Of a DNA stretch of 64,000 nt, positions 53,830 to 63,836 are shown one piece after another. The notes under the pieces were generated by a model, which worked only from the letters and a program-made list of their open reading frames with translations, made no database searches and was not told where the DNA came from. The stretch covers positions 242,320 through 306,319 of the forward strand of contig JAIQFV010000008.1 of assembly GCA_020073085.1 (NCBI GenBank). The letters are read 5' to 3'. A program made the translations under genes and the position numbers. This stretch comes from Terriglobia bacterium (GTDB lineage: Bacteria; Acidobacteriota; Terriglobia; JAIQFV01). Position 1 is the first letter of the stretch, and each line of letters opens with the position of its first letter.

Positions 53830-54297
53830 TCAGTCAACGATCTCCACCAGGTGAGGAATTCTTCCGACCATCCCACGAATCATGGGCGTGTCGGGTCGCG
53901 TAATGATTTCGCGCAGATGATGAAATCCAAGTCCTCGAACAATCCGTTTGTGTTTTTTCGGGGAGCCGATCGCGCTCCGCACCCAGCGAAGACGAAGCGG
54001 GCGAGCGGGAACGGATTTTTCCACCGAGGTCTTTTGGGGGCGCGGCGACTCTTCAACGACGGGTTTGAGGTCGGGCGCCGGACTCGCCGGCAGCGGGGCC
54101 ACCTCAACTGTCGCCGCCTTCGCCGCGGGTTCAGGGGAAGGAGCCACCGGCGCCTTCTTTTCAGGCTTTGCGACCTCCGGCTTTACCTTCTTCGCCGCGG
54201 CCTTCTTCGGGGCCTTCTCTCCCGTCTTCTCAGCGGGATGCTTAATGGCCTTCTTCGGAGCTTCCTTTTCTGTTGTCTTCTTTTCCATGCGGCTCAT
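53830..54297 (-). CDS. rpmD: 50S ribosomal protein L30 with a long N-terminal extension
   Basis: 155 residues against about 60 in most bacteria. The L30 domain is the last 58 residues ('[20 protein letters not shown]', '[20 protein letters not shown]', 'IPHLVEIVD'). About 95 residues before it are Lys/Ala/Pro/Glu-rich ('[20 protein letters not shown]') and likely disordered. The frame has no stop and uses the same codons as its neighbours, so the extension is probably translated. Start at 54297 or 54288. Confidence 0.92.
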   Translation of the reverse strand: MSRMEKKTTEKEAPKKAIKHPAEKTGEKAPKKAAAKKVKPEVAKPEKKAPVAPSPEPAAKAATVEVAPLPASPAPDLKPVVEESPRPQKTSVEKSVPARPLRLRWVRSAIGSPKKHKRIVRGLGFHHLREIITRPDTPMIRGMVGRIPHLVEIVD

Positions 54298-54354
54298 CCC
54301 AGCAGCGGGATCCCCTTATTGAAATCAATCTCAAATCCAAAACCCGTGAAGGTC

Positions 54355-54855
54355 CTAAAGATCTTCCACTGCCTTCCCACGCCACTCGGCCACCAGCGCA
54401 GCATCCTTCAGTCGTGTCAGCCCATCAATGGTCGCTTTCACCACATTATGCGGGTTTGTCGTCCCGAGGGACTTGGTCAGGATATTTTGAATGCCCGCCT
54501 TTTGAATCACGGCGCGCACGGCGCCCCCGGCGATCACTCCAGTTCCTTCCGGGGCCGGCTTCAAAAGAACGCGTCCTGCTCCAAAGTGTCCCACGATTTG
54601 ATGCGGAATGGTGGTCCCCTTCAGCCGCACCTTTACGATGCGCTTTTTAGCCGCCTCAATTCCCTTCTTGATGGCCGCCGGGACTTCCTTTGCCTTTCCC
54701 GAACCATACCCGACGTGGCCAGCCTCATCCCCCACCACCACGAGGGCTGAAAAGCTCAGGTTCTTCCCGCCCTTGACGACCTTCGTCACGCGGTTAATCG
54801 ACACCACTTCATCCTTCAACGACAGCGTGTTCGGATCAATACGTTCTTTAACCAA
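54355..54855 (-). CDS. rpsE: 30S ribosomal protein S5
   Basis: 166 residues. I chose TTG 54855 because AAGGAGG lies five bases upstream and the protein then starts at '[20 protein letters not shown]'; an upstream TTG at 54921 would overlap the rplR stop. The double-stranded RNA-binding part and '[20 protein letters not shown]' are intact. Confidence 0.95.
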   Translation of the reverse strand: MVKERIDPNTLSLKDEVVSINRVTKVVKGGKNLSFSALVVVGDEAGHVGYGSGKAKEVPAAIKKGIEAAKKRIVKVRLKGTTIPHQIVGHFGAGRVLLKPAPEGTGVIAGGAVRAVIQKAGIQNILTKSLGTTNPHNVVKATIDGLTRLKDAALVAEWRGKAVEDL

Positions 54856-54917
54856 AATTTCCTCCTTGCCAACGACCGCCGCCCGGGTCTGTTCCCGGCG
54901 AAGGGTTGAAACCCCGG

Positions 54918-55286
54918 TCAAAACTTCAATCCGGCCGTGCGTGCAGCTTCCGCCAGGGTTTTCACCCGGCCGTGGTAGATCAACCCGCCCCGGTCAAAGA
55001 CGACCAACTGCACGCCCTTTTCGAGGGCTCGTTTCGCCACCAGTTCGCCCACCAGCTTCGCCGCCGCCACATTCCCACCGTTTTTCAATTTTCCGTTGAG
55101 TTCCTTGTCCTTGCTCGAGGCGGCCGCCAGGGTGCGTCCGGTCTCGTCGTCGATCACTTGCGCATAGATGTGATTCAGCGACCGGAAGACCGCAAGCCGT
55201 GGGCGCTGCGGCGTGCCTTGCAGCCTTTCGCGGATCCGTGCATGAATGCGCTTGCGGATATCGATTCGAATTAATTGGCGATTCAT
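54918..55286 (-). CDS. rplR: 50S ribosomal protein L18
   Basis: 122 residues from ATG 55286. '[20 protein letters not shown]' and the final '[17 protein letters not shown]' are typical. Binds 5S rRNA. Confidence 0.96.
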   Translation of the reverse strand: MNRQLIRIDIRKRIHARIRERLQGTPQRPRLAVFRSLNHIYAQVIDDETGRTLAAASSKDKELNGKLKNGGNVAAAKLVGELVAKRALEKGVQLVVFDRGGLIYHGRVKTLAEAARTAGLKF

Positions 55287-55290
55287 GGGA

Positions 55291-55830
55291 TTACTTGACT
55301 CCTGTCTTTCCAACTTTCTTCTTCAGCCGCTCCCCGACATAGCGGATCCCCTTGTTTTTGTAAGGGTCCGGGGGTCGGAGGGCGCGGATATCGGCGGCCA
55401 CCTGGCCCACCTGCTGCTTGTCGCAGCCGGAGACGGTCAAGCGCGTCTGTTTCTCCACCGCGACCGCGATTCCCTGGGGAATCGGGAAATCGATGGGATG
55501 GGAATATCCCAGGTTGAACAGGACTGATTTGGGCTTCAAATCGGCCTTGTAACCGATGCCCACGATTTCCAACTCCTTCCGGAAGCCCTGGGTCACTCCG
55601 TCTACCGCATTCGCCACCAGTTTTCGCATCAGACCATGAAGGGCTGCCTGGGTTTTGGAGTCATCGGCACGCTTCGCCGTCAGCACTCCATCCTCCTGAA
55701 CAAAAGTGATACCCCCCGGGAGGGGCGTCGTGAGTTTCCCTTTGGGACCCTGCACTTCCACGGCGCGCTCCTTGATCTGCACCTTGACCTCTTTCGGAAT
55801 CGGAATCGGTTTTCGTCCAATGCGCGACAT
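55291..55830 (-). CDS. rplF: 50S ribosomal protein L6
   Basis: 179 residues. '[20 protein letters not shown]' at the start and '[20 protein letters not shown]' at the end are diagnostic. Lies near the factor-binding site of the 50S subunit. Confidence 0.97.
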   Translation of the reverse strand: MSRIGRKPIPIPKEVKVQIKERAVEVQGPKGKLTTPLPGGITFVQEDGVLTAKRADDSKTQAALHGLMRKLVANAVDGVTQGFRKELEIVGIGYKADLKPKSVLFNLGYSHPIDFPIPQGIAVAVEKQTRLTVSGCDKQQVGQVAADIRALRPPDPYKNKGIRYVGERLKKKVGKTGVK

Positions 55831-55924
55831 TGATTACTCCATCCAATAAAAAGCTTGATCTAACAGGCCCAGGAGCCGCTTCCTCACAGATCAGGTGAGT
55901 GGCCGTTTGCACCCGGACCAGACC

Positions 55925-56323
55925 CTACCAGACATTGCACAGGATCTCCCCGCCCACTCCTTCGCGGCGGGCGGTCTTTCCTGTCATAACACCCCGGGAG
56001 GTCGTCAAAATGTTGATCCCCAACCCTCCCAGGACCTTGGGGATCTTGCTTCGCTCAACGAAAACACGGCAACCGGGTTTGCTCACCCGTTCCAGGTGCG
56101 AAATCACACCTTCCTTTGTGGGCGCATAGCGGAGGTACACCCGGAGGATGGGCCGGCCCCCCTCTTCGATCACCTTGTAATTGCTCACAAATCCTTCCTC
56201 GCGAAGGATGCGTGCGATCTCCGCCTTCAGCCGGGAGGCGGGAATGTCCACCTTCGAATGCTTGGCACGAATTCCGTTGCGAATTCGCGTCAACATGTCA
56301 GCCACTGGATCACTTATTACCAT
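55925..56323 (-). CDS. rpsH: 30S ribosomal protein S8
   Basis: 132 residues. 'SDPVADMLTRIRNGIRAKHS' and the end 'SRGVMTGKTARREGVGGEIL' are diagnostic. In E. coli S8 also represses the spc operon. Confidence 0.97.
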   Translation of the reverse strand: MVISDPVADMLTRIRNGIRAKHSKVDIPASRLKAEIARILREEGFVSNYKVIEEGGRPILRVYLRYAPTKEGVISHLERVSKPGCRVFVERSKIPKVLGGLGINILTTSRGVMTGKTARREGVGGEILCNVW

Positions 56324-56435
56324 AGTGTTTCGTACTCCGTATTGAAATCCTGCTTTGAATCCCCGGGGCGGCCGAGAACCCCTGTCGGTACGACCAGGAT
56401 CTGCGCTTCTGCCCCGATACCGGCGCGTGTTTTCC

Positions 56436-56624
56436 TTACCAGCTCGATTTCATCACGCCGGGAATGTCGCCCTGCAGCGCCAATTGTCGAAAACAGATGC
56501 GGCACAATTCGAATTGCCGCAGATACCCTCGAGGCCGCCCACAGCGTCGGCAGCGGTTGCGATGACGCACCTTAAACTTGGGCTTTCTCTGAAAGGTCTT
56601 AACCATGTGTGAAGTTCGGGCCAT
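56436..56624 (-). CDS. rpsN: 30S ribosomal protein S14, type Z
   Basis: 62 residues, the short zinc-binding form with '[20 protein letters not shown]' and ICF giving the CxxC-x(n)-CxxC site. The end '[11 protein letters not shown]' matches the family. Confidence 0.96.
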   Translation of the reverse strand: MARTSHMVKTFQRKPKFKVRHRNRCRRCGRPRGYLRQFELCRICFRQLALQGDIPGVMKSSW

Positions 56625-56641
56625 AGATCGTCTCCAGAATT

Positions 56642-57181
56642 CTATCGGAACGGCATTCCCATCAGTTTCAGCAGGGAGCGCGCTTCGTTATCCGTCTTGG
56701 CGCTGGTGACCAGCGTGACGTTCATCCCCCGGATCTTGTCCACCTTGGCATAGTCGATCTCCGGAAACACCAGTTGGTCCCGGAGCCCCAGGGTGTAATT
56801 GCCGCGCCCATCGAAGGACTTGGTGGAGAGTCCCTTGAAGTCGCGGACCCGGGGCAGGGCAATATTGCAAAGTCGGTCAAAAAATTCGAACATCGTGTCA
56901 CCGCGCAGGGTCACTGAGACGCCGATGGGCATTCCGGCACGCAGCTTAAAAGAGGCGATCGACTTCTTGGCGCGGGTGATGACGGGCTTCTGACCCGTAA
57001 TCGCCGATACTTCGGCCGAGGCGACATCCAGGATCTTGGCGTTGGCAATCGCTTCGCCGACACCCATATTGACCACGATCTTCTTCAGTTGCGGGACCGC
57101 CATGATGTTCTTGTAATGAAACTCCTTCATCAGGGCCGGCGCCACTTGTTTCTTGTAGGTTTCTTTCAATCGAGCAGCCAT
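56642..57181 (-). CDS. rplE: 50S ribosomal protein L5
   Basis: 179 residues. '[20 protein letters not shown]' and '[20 protein letters not shown]' are diagnostic. Binds 5S rRNA and the P-site tRNA. Confidence 0.97.
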   Translation of the reverse strand: MAARLKETYKKQVAPALMKEFHYKNIMAVPQLKKIVVNMGVGEAIANAKILDVASAEVSAITGQKPVITRAKKSIASFKLRAGMPIGVSVTLRGDTMFEFFDRLCNIALPRVRDFKGLSTKSFDGRGNYTLGLRDQLVFPEIDYAKVDKIRGMNVTLVTSAKTDNEARSLLKLMGMPFR

Positions 57182-57266
57182 CAGTATTCTCTCTCCCTGT
57201 GCCGTTCATCCACGGTCTGTTACGTGGCGGCAACCTTTGTCAAACCGGCGGCCTACTCCCGGCGCG

Positions 57267-57593
57267 TCAGCGGTCAATGGTTGACTCGCATTCCCTGCAG
57301 ACCCGGACCCTTTGTCCATCGGTCAGGAGGGAATGCCCCACGCGGGTCGGCTCGTGACAACTCGGGCAGATGAGCATCACGTTGGAAATGTGGATCGGCA
57401 TCTCCCGTTCCACAATCCCTCCCTTGATGTTCTTTCCGGGATTCGGTCGCGTGTGGCGCTTGATGAACATCACGTTCTCCACCACGACGCGTCCCTTCTT
57501 GGCGTCAACCTTGAGCACCTTTCCCGTCTTGCCCTTATCCCGTCCCGCCACGACCTTCACTTGGTCATTGCGACGAATCTTGAGTGCCGACAT
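57267..57593 (-). CDS. rplX: 50S ribosomal protein L24
   Basis: 108 residues. The KOW motif 'DQVKVVAGRDKGKTGKVLKV' is followed by a C-terminal part with 'CPSCHEPTRVG' and 'CRECE', possibly a zinc site. One of the first proteins to bind 23S rRNA. Confidence 0.96.
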   Translation of the reverse strand: MSALKIRRNDQVKVVAGRDKGKTGKVLKVDAKKGRVVVENVMFIKRHTRPNPGKNIKGGIVEREMPIHISNVMLICPSCHEPTRVGHSLLTDGQRVRVCRECESTIDR

Positions 57594-57620
57594 TACGTTT
57601 TATCCTTTTCAAGGCTTCAT

Positions 57621-57989
57621 TCAAATCACTTCAGGTGCGAGCGAAATGATCTTCATAAACTTCTTCTCGCGCAACTCGCGGGCCACCGGACCGAACACGC
57701 GGGTCCCCACCGGCTCGTTGGCCTCGTTAATGAGGACGGCGGCGTTGTCGTCAAACCGGATATAGGTCCCGTCCTTGCGCCGCTGCTCTTTGCGCATGCG
57801 GACAATGACTGCTTTGACGACCTTCCCCTTCTTGACCTGGCCATCGGGACTGGCTTCCTTCACCGCCGCCGTGATCACGTCGCCCAGGCCGGCCTTCAGC
57901 CCCACATGTCCGCCAATCGGCAGGATGCACGAAATCTTGCGCGCCCCCGAATTGTCGGCCACTTCGAGCATGGTCCGCATTTGTATCAT
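57621..57989 (-). CDS. rplN: 50S ribosomal protein L14
   Basis: 122 residues. '[20 protein letters not shown]' and '[20 protein letters not shown]' are diagnostic. Confidence 0.97.
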   Translation of the reverse strand: MIQMRTMLEVADNSGARKISCILPIGGHVGLKAGLGDVITAAVKEASPDGQVKKGKVVKAVIVRMRKEQRRKDGTYIRFDDNAAVLINEANEPVGTRVFGPVARELREKKFMKIISLAPEVI

Positions 57990-58052
57990 GACGATTACTC
58001 CAAGCGCCCGTGCCGCCCTTCACACCCCGGGGCGACCGGACGGGAATAGGAT

Positions 58053-58376
58053 CTACTGCGCCGCCCGAGCAATGATTCTCTTCAGCCGCCACCGTTTGAG
58101 CCTGCTCATCGGTCGCGTTTCTTCGATTTCCACCTTGTCCCCGACTCGCGCCTCATTTTTCTCGTCGTGAACCAGAAACTTCGTGGATCGTCCCACGATC
58201 CGTTTATACAAGGGGTGTTGCACCGTTCGATCCACCCTCACCGTGATCGTTTTCTGCATCTTGGCCCCGCTGACCGTTCCCACTCGCCGCTGCCGGCGCC
58301 GGATGCGCACCCCGGCCTCCGGTTTGTCCGGTTTGGAGTCCTGGGGCGGCGTGATCTCCATGTTCTCACTGCTCAT
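58053..58376 (-). CDS. rpsQ: 30S ribosomal protein S17
   Basis: 107 residues. The core 'GTVSGAKMQKTITVRVDRTV' with 'HPLYKRIVGRSTKFLVHDE' is typical. About 25 extra N-terminal residues are Pro/Asp/Lys-rich. Overlaps rpmC by four bases. Confidence 0.95.
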   Translation of the reverse strand: MSSENMEITPPQDSKPDKPEAGVRIRRRQRRVGTVSGAKMQKTITVRVDRTVQHPLYKRIVGRSTKFLVHDEKNEARVGDKVEIEETRPMSRLKRWRLKRIIARAAQ

Positions 58377-58594
58377 TTCGCCTCGCTTGCCAGTTGAATT
58401 TGCCGTTGCCGGCGCACGGTTTTGATGCGGGCAATGTCTTTCCGCAACTCCCGGATCTTCTTCAGACTCTCCGTCTGTCCCATGGAAAGCTGAAAGCGGA
58501 GCCGGAAGAGCTGATCGGAAAGATCCTTGTCCTGGTTCATCAGCTCTTCGTCCGACATCTCACGAATCTTTTCTGGTTTCATAGCCGTCGTCAC
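58373..58594 (-). CDS. rpmC: 50S ribosomal protein L29
   Basis: 73 residues from GTG 58594, which overlaps the rplP stop (GTGA); ATG 58582 is an alternative. '[20 protein letters not shown]' and '[12 protein letters not shown]' are typical. Confidence 0.94.
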   Translation of the reverse strand: MTTAMKPEKIREMSDEELMNQDKDLSDQLFRLRFQLSMGQTESLKKIRELRKDIARIKTVRRQRQIQLASEAK

Positions 58595-59013
58595 TTTCCC
58601 GCTGCGTGGTAACGCGAAACAAACTTGGTCTTCAGACCCAATTTGTGGGCGGCCAGCGTCATGGCCTCGACCGCCGCGGCTTCAGGAATCCCTTCCATTT
58701 CGTAAAGGATTTTTCCCGGGCGAACCACCGCCACCCATCCCTCAGGGGCGCCCTTGCCCTTGCCCATACGGGTTTCCGCGGGCTTCTTGGTGATCGGTTT
58801 GTCGGGAAACACACGGATCCACACCTTGCCGCCGCGTTTGACGAAGCGTGTAATGGCGACACGAGCGGCTTCAATCTGCCGATCCGTGATCCAGCCGGGC
58901 TCCATGACTTTCAGCCCATACTGGCCGAAACTCAGCTCCGATCCTCGCCACGCCTTGCCGCGCCTTCTCCCGCGCTGCTGCTTTCGGTACTTCACTTTTT
59001 TTGGCATCAACAT
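58591..59013 (-). CDS. rplP: 50S ribosomal protein L16
   Basis: 140 residues. ATG 59013 has AGGA eight bases upstream; ATG 59007 gives the usual [10 protein letters not shown] start. '[20 protein letters not shown]' is diagnostic. Organises the A site. Confidence 0.96.
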   Translation of the reverse strand: MLMPKKVKYRKQQRGRRRGKAWRGSELSFGQYGLKVMEPGWITDRQIEAARVAITRFVKRGGKVWIRVFPDKPITKKPAETRMGKGKGAPEGWVAVVRPGKILYEMEGIPEAAAVEAMTLAAHKLGLKTKFVSRYHAAGK

Positions 59014-59071
59014 AATTCAATTCCTACCTTAAGTTGCCCCGGGCCGTGCGCCAAGGTTCACTTCATTCCCG

Positions 59072-59782
59072 CTAGACGGTTTCCGACCCCGGCGCAGCGG
59101 GGCTGGCCGGAGGCGTCGGAGCCGGTTTCGGGGCTGCCTGGGGTTGAGGCTTTTTCGCTTCGAAAATCTCGCCCTTGTACACCCACACTTTCACGCCAAT
59201 CTGCCCATAAGTGGTCCGGGCCTCTGCAAACCCATAATCGATATCGGCGCGCAGCGTATGCAAGGGCAGCTGGCCCTGGAGGTACCATTCCGAGCGGGCA
59301 ATTTCAGCACCGTTCAATCGCCCCGAGCACCGCACCTTGATCCCTTTCGCCCCAAAGCGAAGCGCCGAATCCACGGCCTTTCGCATGGCGCGCCGGAATG
59401 CCACGCGCTTTTCCAATTGCATGGCAATGGCCTCGGAGACGAGCTGCGCATCCAGCTCAGGTTTGTTCACTTCCTGAATCCCGAGATACACGTCCCGTTT
59501 GGTTTTCTTGGTCACTTCCTGCTTCAAGCGATCAATGTCGGCGCCCTTGCGCCCAATGATGATTCCGGGGCGGGACGCGTGGATGGTTATCCGCAGCTTG
59601 TTCGCCGCCCGTTCCACCTCGATATTAGCAACTCCGGCATGACCGAGACGCTCCTTCAACATGCGCTTGAGCTTCAAGTCCTCATGAAGCAGGGCACCAA
59701 AATCGCGCTTGGAATACCATCGGGAGCGCCAGGGTTTGTTGTAGCCCAGCCGGAATCCATACGGGTGTGTTTTTTGACCCAC
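59072..59782 (-). CDS. rpsC: 30S ribosomal protein S3
   Basis: 236 residues. '[20 protein letters not shown]', the KH motif '[20 protein letters not shown]' and '[20 protein letters not shown]' are typical. The last 27 residues are Pro/Ala-rich. Confidence 0.97.
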   Translation of the reverse strand: MGQKTHPYGFRLGYNKPWRSRWYSKRDFGALLHEDLKLKRMLKERLGHAGVANIEVERAANKLRITIHASRPGIIIGRKGADIDRLKQEVTKKTKRDVYLGIQEVNKPELDAQLVSEAIAMQLEKRVAFRRAMRKAVDSALRFGAKGIKVRCSGRLNGAEIARSEWYLQGQLPLHTLRADIDYGFAEARTTYGQIGVKVWVYKGEIFEAKKPQPQAAPKPAPTPPASPAAPGSETV

Positions 59783-59853
59783 TTCATTCCTCCATGACTT
59801 TCAGGTCGCGCCGCCAAGTCTCTAAAGGGCTCAGCCGGACGTAACCCTCTTTG

Positions 59854-60207
59854 TTATTCCTCGGCGGCCTTACCTTTTGTGGCCAGTTCAATGGTAATGT
59901 GTGCCATCCGTCTCTGGTACCGATATGCCCGCCCCATGGGAGCAGGCCGTATGCGCTTCAGTCTCGGGCCCTCGTTGACATAGGTCCGGCTGACGTACAA
60001 TCGGTCGACATCGATGTTCTCTTCTTTCTGCTGTGCATTTGCGATCGCCGAATGCAGTAGTTTCTCGACGTGCTTCGCACCCCGCTTCTTTGTGAACCGG
60101 AGGACATCGATCGCCTTCCCCACTTGCTTGCCACGAATCAGATCCGCCACCAGTCGCACCTTCTGCGGGGAAATCCTTAAATATCGAGCCGTTGCCTTTG
60201 ATTCCAT
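59854..60207 (-). CDS. rplV: 50S ribosomal protein L22
   Basis: 117 residues. 'ARYLRISPQKVRLVADLIRG' and 'GPRLKRIRPAPMGRAYRYQR' are diagnostic; the hairpin lines the exit tunnel. Confidence 0.97.
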   Translation of the reverse strand: MESKATARYLRISPQKVRLVADLIRGKQVGKAIDVLRFTKKRGAKHVEKLLHSAIANAQQKEENIDVDRLYVSRTYVNEGPRLKRIRPAPMGRAYRYQRRMAHITIELATKGKAAEE

Positions 60208-60276
60208 ATGAGTTTTCCGTATCCAAATTCGATTCGATGTTCAGAGTCCGCGAACCCGGCCCCGCGGTCTTCGATC

Positions 60277-60642
60277 CTAAGTCTTCGGGGCAGCGGGAGC
60301 AGCCGGTGTGGCGGGAGCGGCGCCGCCGCCACCCGCGGGAATTCCAGCCGGTCCTGCGGGCGCCACCGCTCGTTCTGCCAGAATCTTCGAGCTGTGTCCC
60401 TTGAAGATCCGGGTGGGGGAGAACTCGCCCAGACGATGTCCCACCATGTTCTCCGTAATATACACGGGGATGAACTTCTTGCCGTTGTGAACCGCGATGG
60501 TATGGCCAACCATTTCAGGGACAATTTGTGAACGCCTGGACCAGGTCTTGATGACTTTCTTGTCAAGCCCCTGGTTCATGGATTCGATCTTCTTCATCAG
60601 ATGATGATCCACAAACGGTCCCTTTTTCAGTGAACGACCCAT
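60277..60642 (-). CDS. rpsS: 30S ribosomal protein S19 with Ala/Pro/Gly tail
   Basis: 121 residues from ATG 60642 (GAGG six bases upstream). '[20 protein letters not shown]' and '[15 protein letters not shown]' are typical. A tail of about 30 residues ('[18 protein letters not shown]') is unusual for S19. Confidence 0.95.
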   Translation of the reverse strand: MGRSLKKGPFVDHHLMKKIESMNQGLDKKVIKTWSRRSQIVPEMVGHTIAVHNGKKFIPVYITENMVGHRLGEFSPTRIFKGHSSKILAERAVAPAGPAGIPAGGGGAAPATPAAPAAPKT

Positions 60643-60730
60643 GATCAACCTCGATTTTCTAATCTACTATATTGAGCGCTCCATGTTACGCCGGTCGCCG
60701 GTCGTACGGGCGGGTCCCTCGTCGTGAATT

Positions 60731-61552
60731 TCACTTCCTCCGCTTGACGATCCAACGATCCGTACGCTTGCTGTTGCGGGTCTTATACCCCCGGGTGGGC
60801 TGACCCCACGGGGTGACCGGATGCCGGCCGCCGGAGGTCTTGCCCTCTCCCCCGCCGTGCGGATGATCAACCGGATTCATCGCCACACCCCGATTGGTGG
60901 GACGCCGGCCGAGCCATCGGCTGCGTCCCGCCTTGCCGATAGACACATTTTCGTGGTCGAGATTCCCCACCTGCCCGATGGTGGCATAACAATTTACATC
61001 TACCATCCGGATCTCCCCCGAGGACAGCCGCACTTGGGCATACTTCTCATCGCGTGCCACCACCTGAGCCGAGCCGCCGGCGCTCCGCACCATCTGGCCG
61101 CCTTTGCCGGGCCGCAATTCAATGTTGTGGATGTTGGTTCCCACGGGGACATTCTTCAAAGGAAGCGCGTTTCCCACCAGGATATCGGCCTCCGGACCGG
61201 ACACGACCGACTGTCCAACCGTCAGGCCGAGGGGATGGAGAATATATCGCTTCTCTCCGTCGGCATACTGCAGGAGGGCAATCCGCGCGGATCGATTGGG
61301 ATCGTATTCGATGCTGGCGACCTTGGCCGGAATTCCGGTTTTATCCCGCTTGAAATCGACAATCCGATACTGGCGCTTGTGCCCGCCGCCGCGGCGCCAA
61401 ATGGTCAAGTGGCCATAATTATCACGGCCGCTGATCCGCTTCTTGGATTCAGTGAGACTCTTGAGCGGGCGATCCGTCGTCAACTCGCTCGTGTCCACGA
61501 CGGTATGAAACCGCCGCGTCGAAGTATATGGTTTGAAAGTTTTAAGTCCCAT
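60731..61552 (-). CDS. rplB: 50S ribosomal protein L2
   Basis: 273 residues from ATG 61552. 'RNNYGHLT'-like '[20 protein letters not shown]' and '[20 protein letters not shown]' (with the peptidyl-transferase His) are diagnostic. Confidence 0.97.
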   Translation of the reverse strand: MGLKTFKPYTSTRRFHTVVDTSELTTDRPLKSLTESKKRISGRDNYGHLTIWRRGGGHKRQYRIVDFKRDKTGIPAKVASIEYDPNRSARIALLQYADGEKRYILHPLGLTVGQSVVSGPEADILVGNALPLKNVPVGTNIHNIELRPGKGGQMVRSAGGSAQVVARDEKYAQVRLSSGEIRMVDVNCYATIGQVGNLDHENVSIGKAGRSRWLGRRPTNRGVAMNPVDHPHGGGEGKTSGGRHPVTPWGQPTRGYKTRNSKRTDRWIVKRRK

Positions 61553-61659
61553 AGCTGTCTCTGACCCTTCCCGTCCCTTGATCCGGTCCCCGGACACTCA
61601 GCTTGAAACCGATCTGAGTGCTTGCTGCATCCCCAATCCGAATTCCGCAATCCGGAATC

Positions 61660-61953
61660 CTAAACGTTTTCTCCGTATTCCGGCATCTTCTCGCCTGCGA
61701 CCAACTTCACGTAGGCCTTTTTCCAATCCGGTTTGTGTCCGGCAAAACGGCCGCGACGGCGCTCTTTACCTTCGAAATTTGAGGTGCGCACCGATTCCAC
61801 CTTCACTTTGAAAATCTGTTCGACGGCGGACTTGATCTCAACCTTGTTGGCATGCGGATCCACCTCAAAGCAGAGGGTGTGCTCCTTCTCTTTCTTATCA
61901 AGGCCCTTCTCCGTAATGATGGGGCGTCGGATGATCTGATAACGGTTTTTCAT
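61660..61953 (-). CDS. rplW: 50S ribosomal protein L23
   Basis: 97 residues from ATG 61953, overlapping rplD by four bases. 'IIRRPIITEKGLDKKEKEHT' and 'NKVEIKSAVEQIFKVKVESV' are typical. Docking site for trigger factor and SRP. Confidence 0.96.
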   Translation of the reverse strand: MKNRYQIIRRPIITEKGLDKKEKEHTLCFEVDPHANKVEIKSAVEQIFKVKVESVRTSNFEGKERRRGRFAGHKPDWKKAYVKLVAGEKMPEYGENV

Positions 61954-62594
61954 GCCGCTTTGGCTCCTCCCCCCGACAGGACCTTCTGAAGATCGGTGAT
62001 CGCCTGCTTGGAGAAAAACACGTGATCGTATTTGAGCACGTCGTAGGTATGCACCTGGCCACTGGCGCAAAACTTCACATCCGGCAGATTCCGCGAGGCC
62101 CGGATCAAACTGGTATTCCCCGGGGAATCCACAATCAGCAAATCCTTTGCCAGCTTGAAATTGTCCAACAAGGACGCGAGGCTCTTGGTCTTGTGTGATT
62201 CCAGCTTGAATTCGTCGATGACCGTCAACTTGTGGTCATTAAATTTCGCGCGCAACGCCGACTTCAGCGCCCCCCGGATCTTCTGTTTGGGGAGGGTGAA
62301 GGAATAGTCGCGGGGTTGAGGTCCGTGGGCTGTGCCGCCGTGCCGCCACAGAGGATTTCGGGAGCTGCCTACGCGGGCACGGCCGGTCCCTTTCTGCCGC
62401 CACGGTTTCTTTCCGCCGCCTCTCACGGCTCCCCGGTTCTTGGTCGCATGGGTCCCCGCCCGCTTGGATGCAAGGTAGTGTTTCACCACCTCCCACAGCA
62501 AGCCCTCGTTCACATCACCGAGAAACAGCTCATCGGAGAGCGGCAGATTGCCGACCACTTCGTTCTGTAAATTTTTCACTTCGATTATGGGCAT
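61950..62594 (-). CDS. rplD: 50S ribosomal protein L4
   Basis: 214 residues. The tunnel loop 'WRQKGTGRARVGSSRNPLWR' is diagnostic. In proteobacteria L4 also attenuates this operon. Confidence 0.97.
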   Translation of the reverse strand: MPIIEVKNLQNEVVGNLPLSDELFLGDVNEGLLWEVVKHYLASKRAGTHATKNRGAVRGGGKKPWRQKGTGRARVGSSRNPLWRHGGTAHGPQPRDYSFTLPKQKIRGALKSALRAKFNDHKLTVIDEFKLESHKTKSLASLLDNFKLAKDLLIVDSPGNTSLIRASRNLPDVKFCASGQVHTYDVLKYDHVFFSKQAITDLQKVLSGGGAKAA

Positions 62595-62623
62595 ACCGAC
62601 CTCGAAAATTCACCAAACTCGAG

Positions 62624-63262
62624 CTACTGTCGCTGGCTCTTGCGGACCATGACCACGGCCCCTTCATGTCCGGGAACCGCCCCCTTCACCAGAAGGAGAT
62701 GGTTCTCCACATCCACCTGGACCACCTGAAGATTCTTTACGGTGACCCGTTCGACTCCCATATGACCCGCCCCTTTCATGCCCTTAAGGACACGGGATGG
62801 AAACGCCGAGGCGCCGATCGAGCCGGGCGCTCGATGGAACATGGACCCGTGAGTCGCCGCCCCTCCGCGAAAATGGTGCCGCTTCACAAACCCTGCAAAG
62901 CCTCGGCCCTTGCTCGTTCCCACGACATCCACCTTGTCCGCGGGTTTGAACTGATCTACCAGGACCTTGTCACCCACCTTCACCTCGTCACTTTGTCCCT
63001 CGAGACGCACCTCGCGCAATAACCGGACCGGCGCGACATCGCCGTGTTTCTTGAAATGGCCGGCCATCGGCTTGGTGACTTTTTTGGGATTCAGGAATTC
63101 AACGAGACCCAACTGGACGGCGTCATACCCTTCCTTTGCGGCCGTCTTCCGCTGCACGACGACACACGGACCGGCCTTCAAAACGGTCACCGGCACCACC
63201 ACCCCGTCTGAGCGAAAGATCTGCGTCATTCCCACCTTTTTTGCAATTATGCCGTTTATCAT
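62624..63262 (-). CDS. rplC: 50S ribosomal protein L3
   Basis: 212 residues. '[20 protein letters not shown]' and '[20 protein letters not shown]' are diagnostic. Confidence 0.97.
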   Translation of the reverse strand: MINGIIAKKVGMTQIFRSDGVVVPVTVLKAGPCVVVQRKTAAKEGYDAVQLGLVEFLNPKKVTKPMAGHFKKHGDVAPVRLLREVRLEGQSDEVKVGDKVLVDQFKPADKVDVVGTSKGRGFAGFVKRHHFRGGAATHGSMFHRAPGSIGASAFPSRVLKGMKGAGHMGVERVTVKNLQVVQVDVENHLLLVKGAVPGHEGAVVMVRKSQRQ

Positions 63263-63364
63263 TTCATAACCCCATGGCGAGCCCCGCGCTCGGGAGCACG
63301 CCTTTCATGTTCCCGGGACCTTCCCCGCCTGACCGTCTCATCGAGCGAGGGCAGAGCCCATGAA

Positions 63365-63697
63365 TTACTTCAGATGTTCATGGCCAAAAGCTTTGATCTC
63401 GACATCCACCCCGGCCGGCAAGTCGAGTCGCATCAGGGCATCCACAGTGGCCTGGGTGGGATCAAGAATATCCAGCAAGCGCTTGTGGGTCCTGGTCTCA
63501 AACTGTTCGCGCGACTTCTTGTCGACGTGTGGTGATCGCAAAACGCAAACTTTCTGGATGCGCGTCGGCAGCGGGATCGGCCCGGCCACGCGTGCTCCCG
63601 TTCTTTTTGCGGTTTCCACGATCTCGGCGGTCGAACGATCCAACGATCGATGATCGTAAGCCTTCAGTCGAATTCGGATTTTTTCGTTAGCCAGCAT
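63365..63697 (-). CDS. rpsJ: 30S ribosomal protein S10 (NusE)
   Basis: 110 residues. '[20 protein letters not shown]' and '[20 protein letters not shown]' are diagnostic. Also part of transcription antitermination complexes with NusB. Confidence 0.97.
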   Translation of the reverse strand: MLANEKIRIRLKAYDHRSLDRSTAEIVETAKRTGARVAGPIPLPTRIQKVCVLRSPHVDKKSREQFETRTHKRLLDILDPTQATVDALMRLDLPAGVDVEIKAFGHEHLK

Positions 63698-63723
63698 CAG
63701 GTTCCTTTATTGAGCGTTCCCTT

Positions 63724-63822
63724 GTGGGGCAGACGTCCCGTCTGCCGCTCTGATCACTAAAATTCTGTGTCTTCCTGATCCCTTGTTTGTGACGGCACGG
63801 GCCGACGGGATGTCCGCCCCAC
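63724..63822. repeat. Imperfect inverted repeat between tuf and rpsJ
   Basis: GTGGGGCAGACGTCCCGTC (63724-63742) and GACGGGATGTCCGCCCCAC (63804-63822) are reverse complements at 17 of 19 positions. A nested stem GGCAGAC/GTCTGCC lies in the left arm. This word pair is common between genes in environmental genomes and may be a REP-like or MITE-like repeat; as RNA it could form a stem ahead of rpsJ. Confidence 0.6.
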
Positions 63823-63836
63823 CGCCGCACTCGTTG

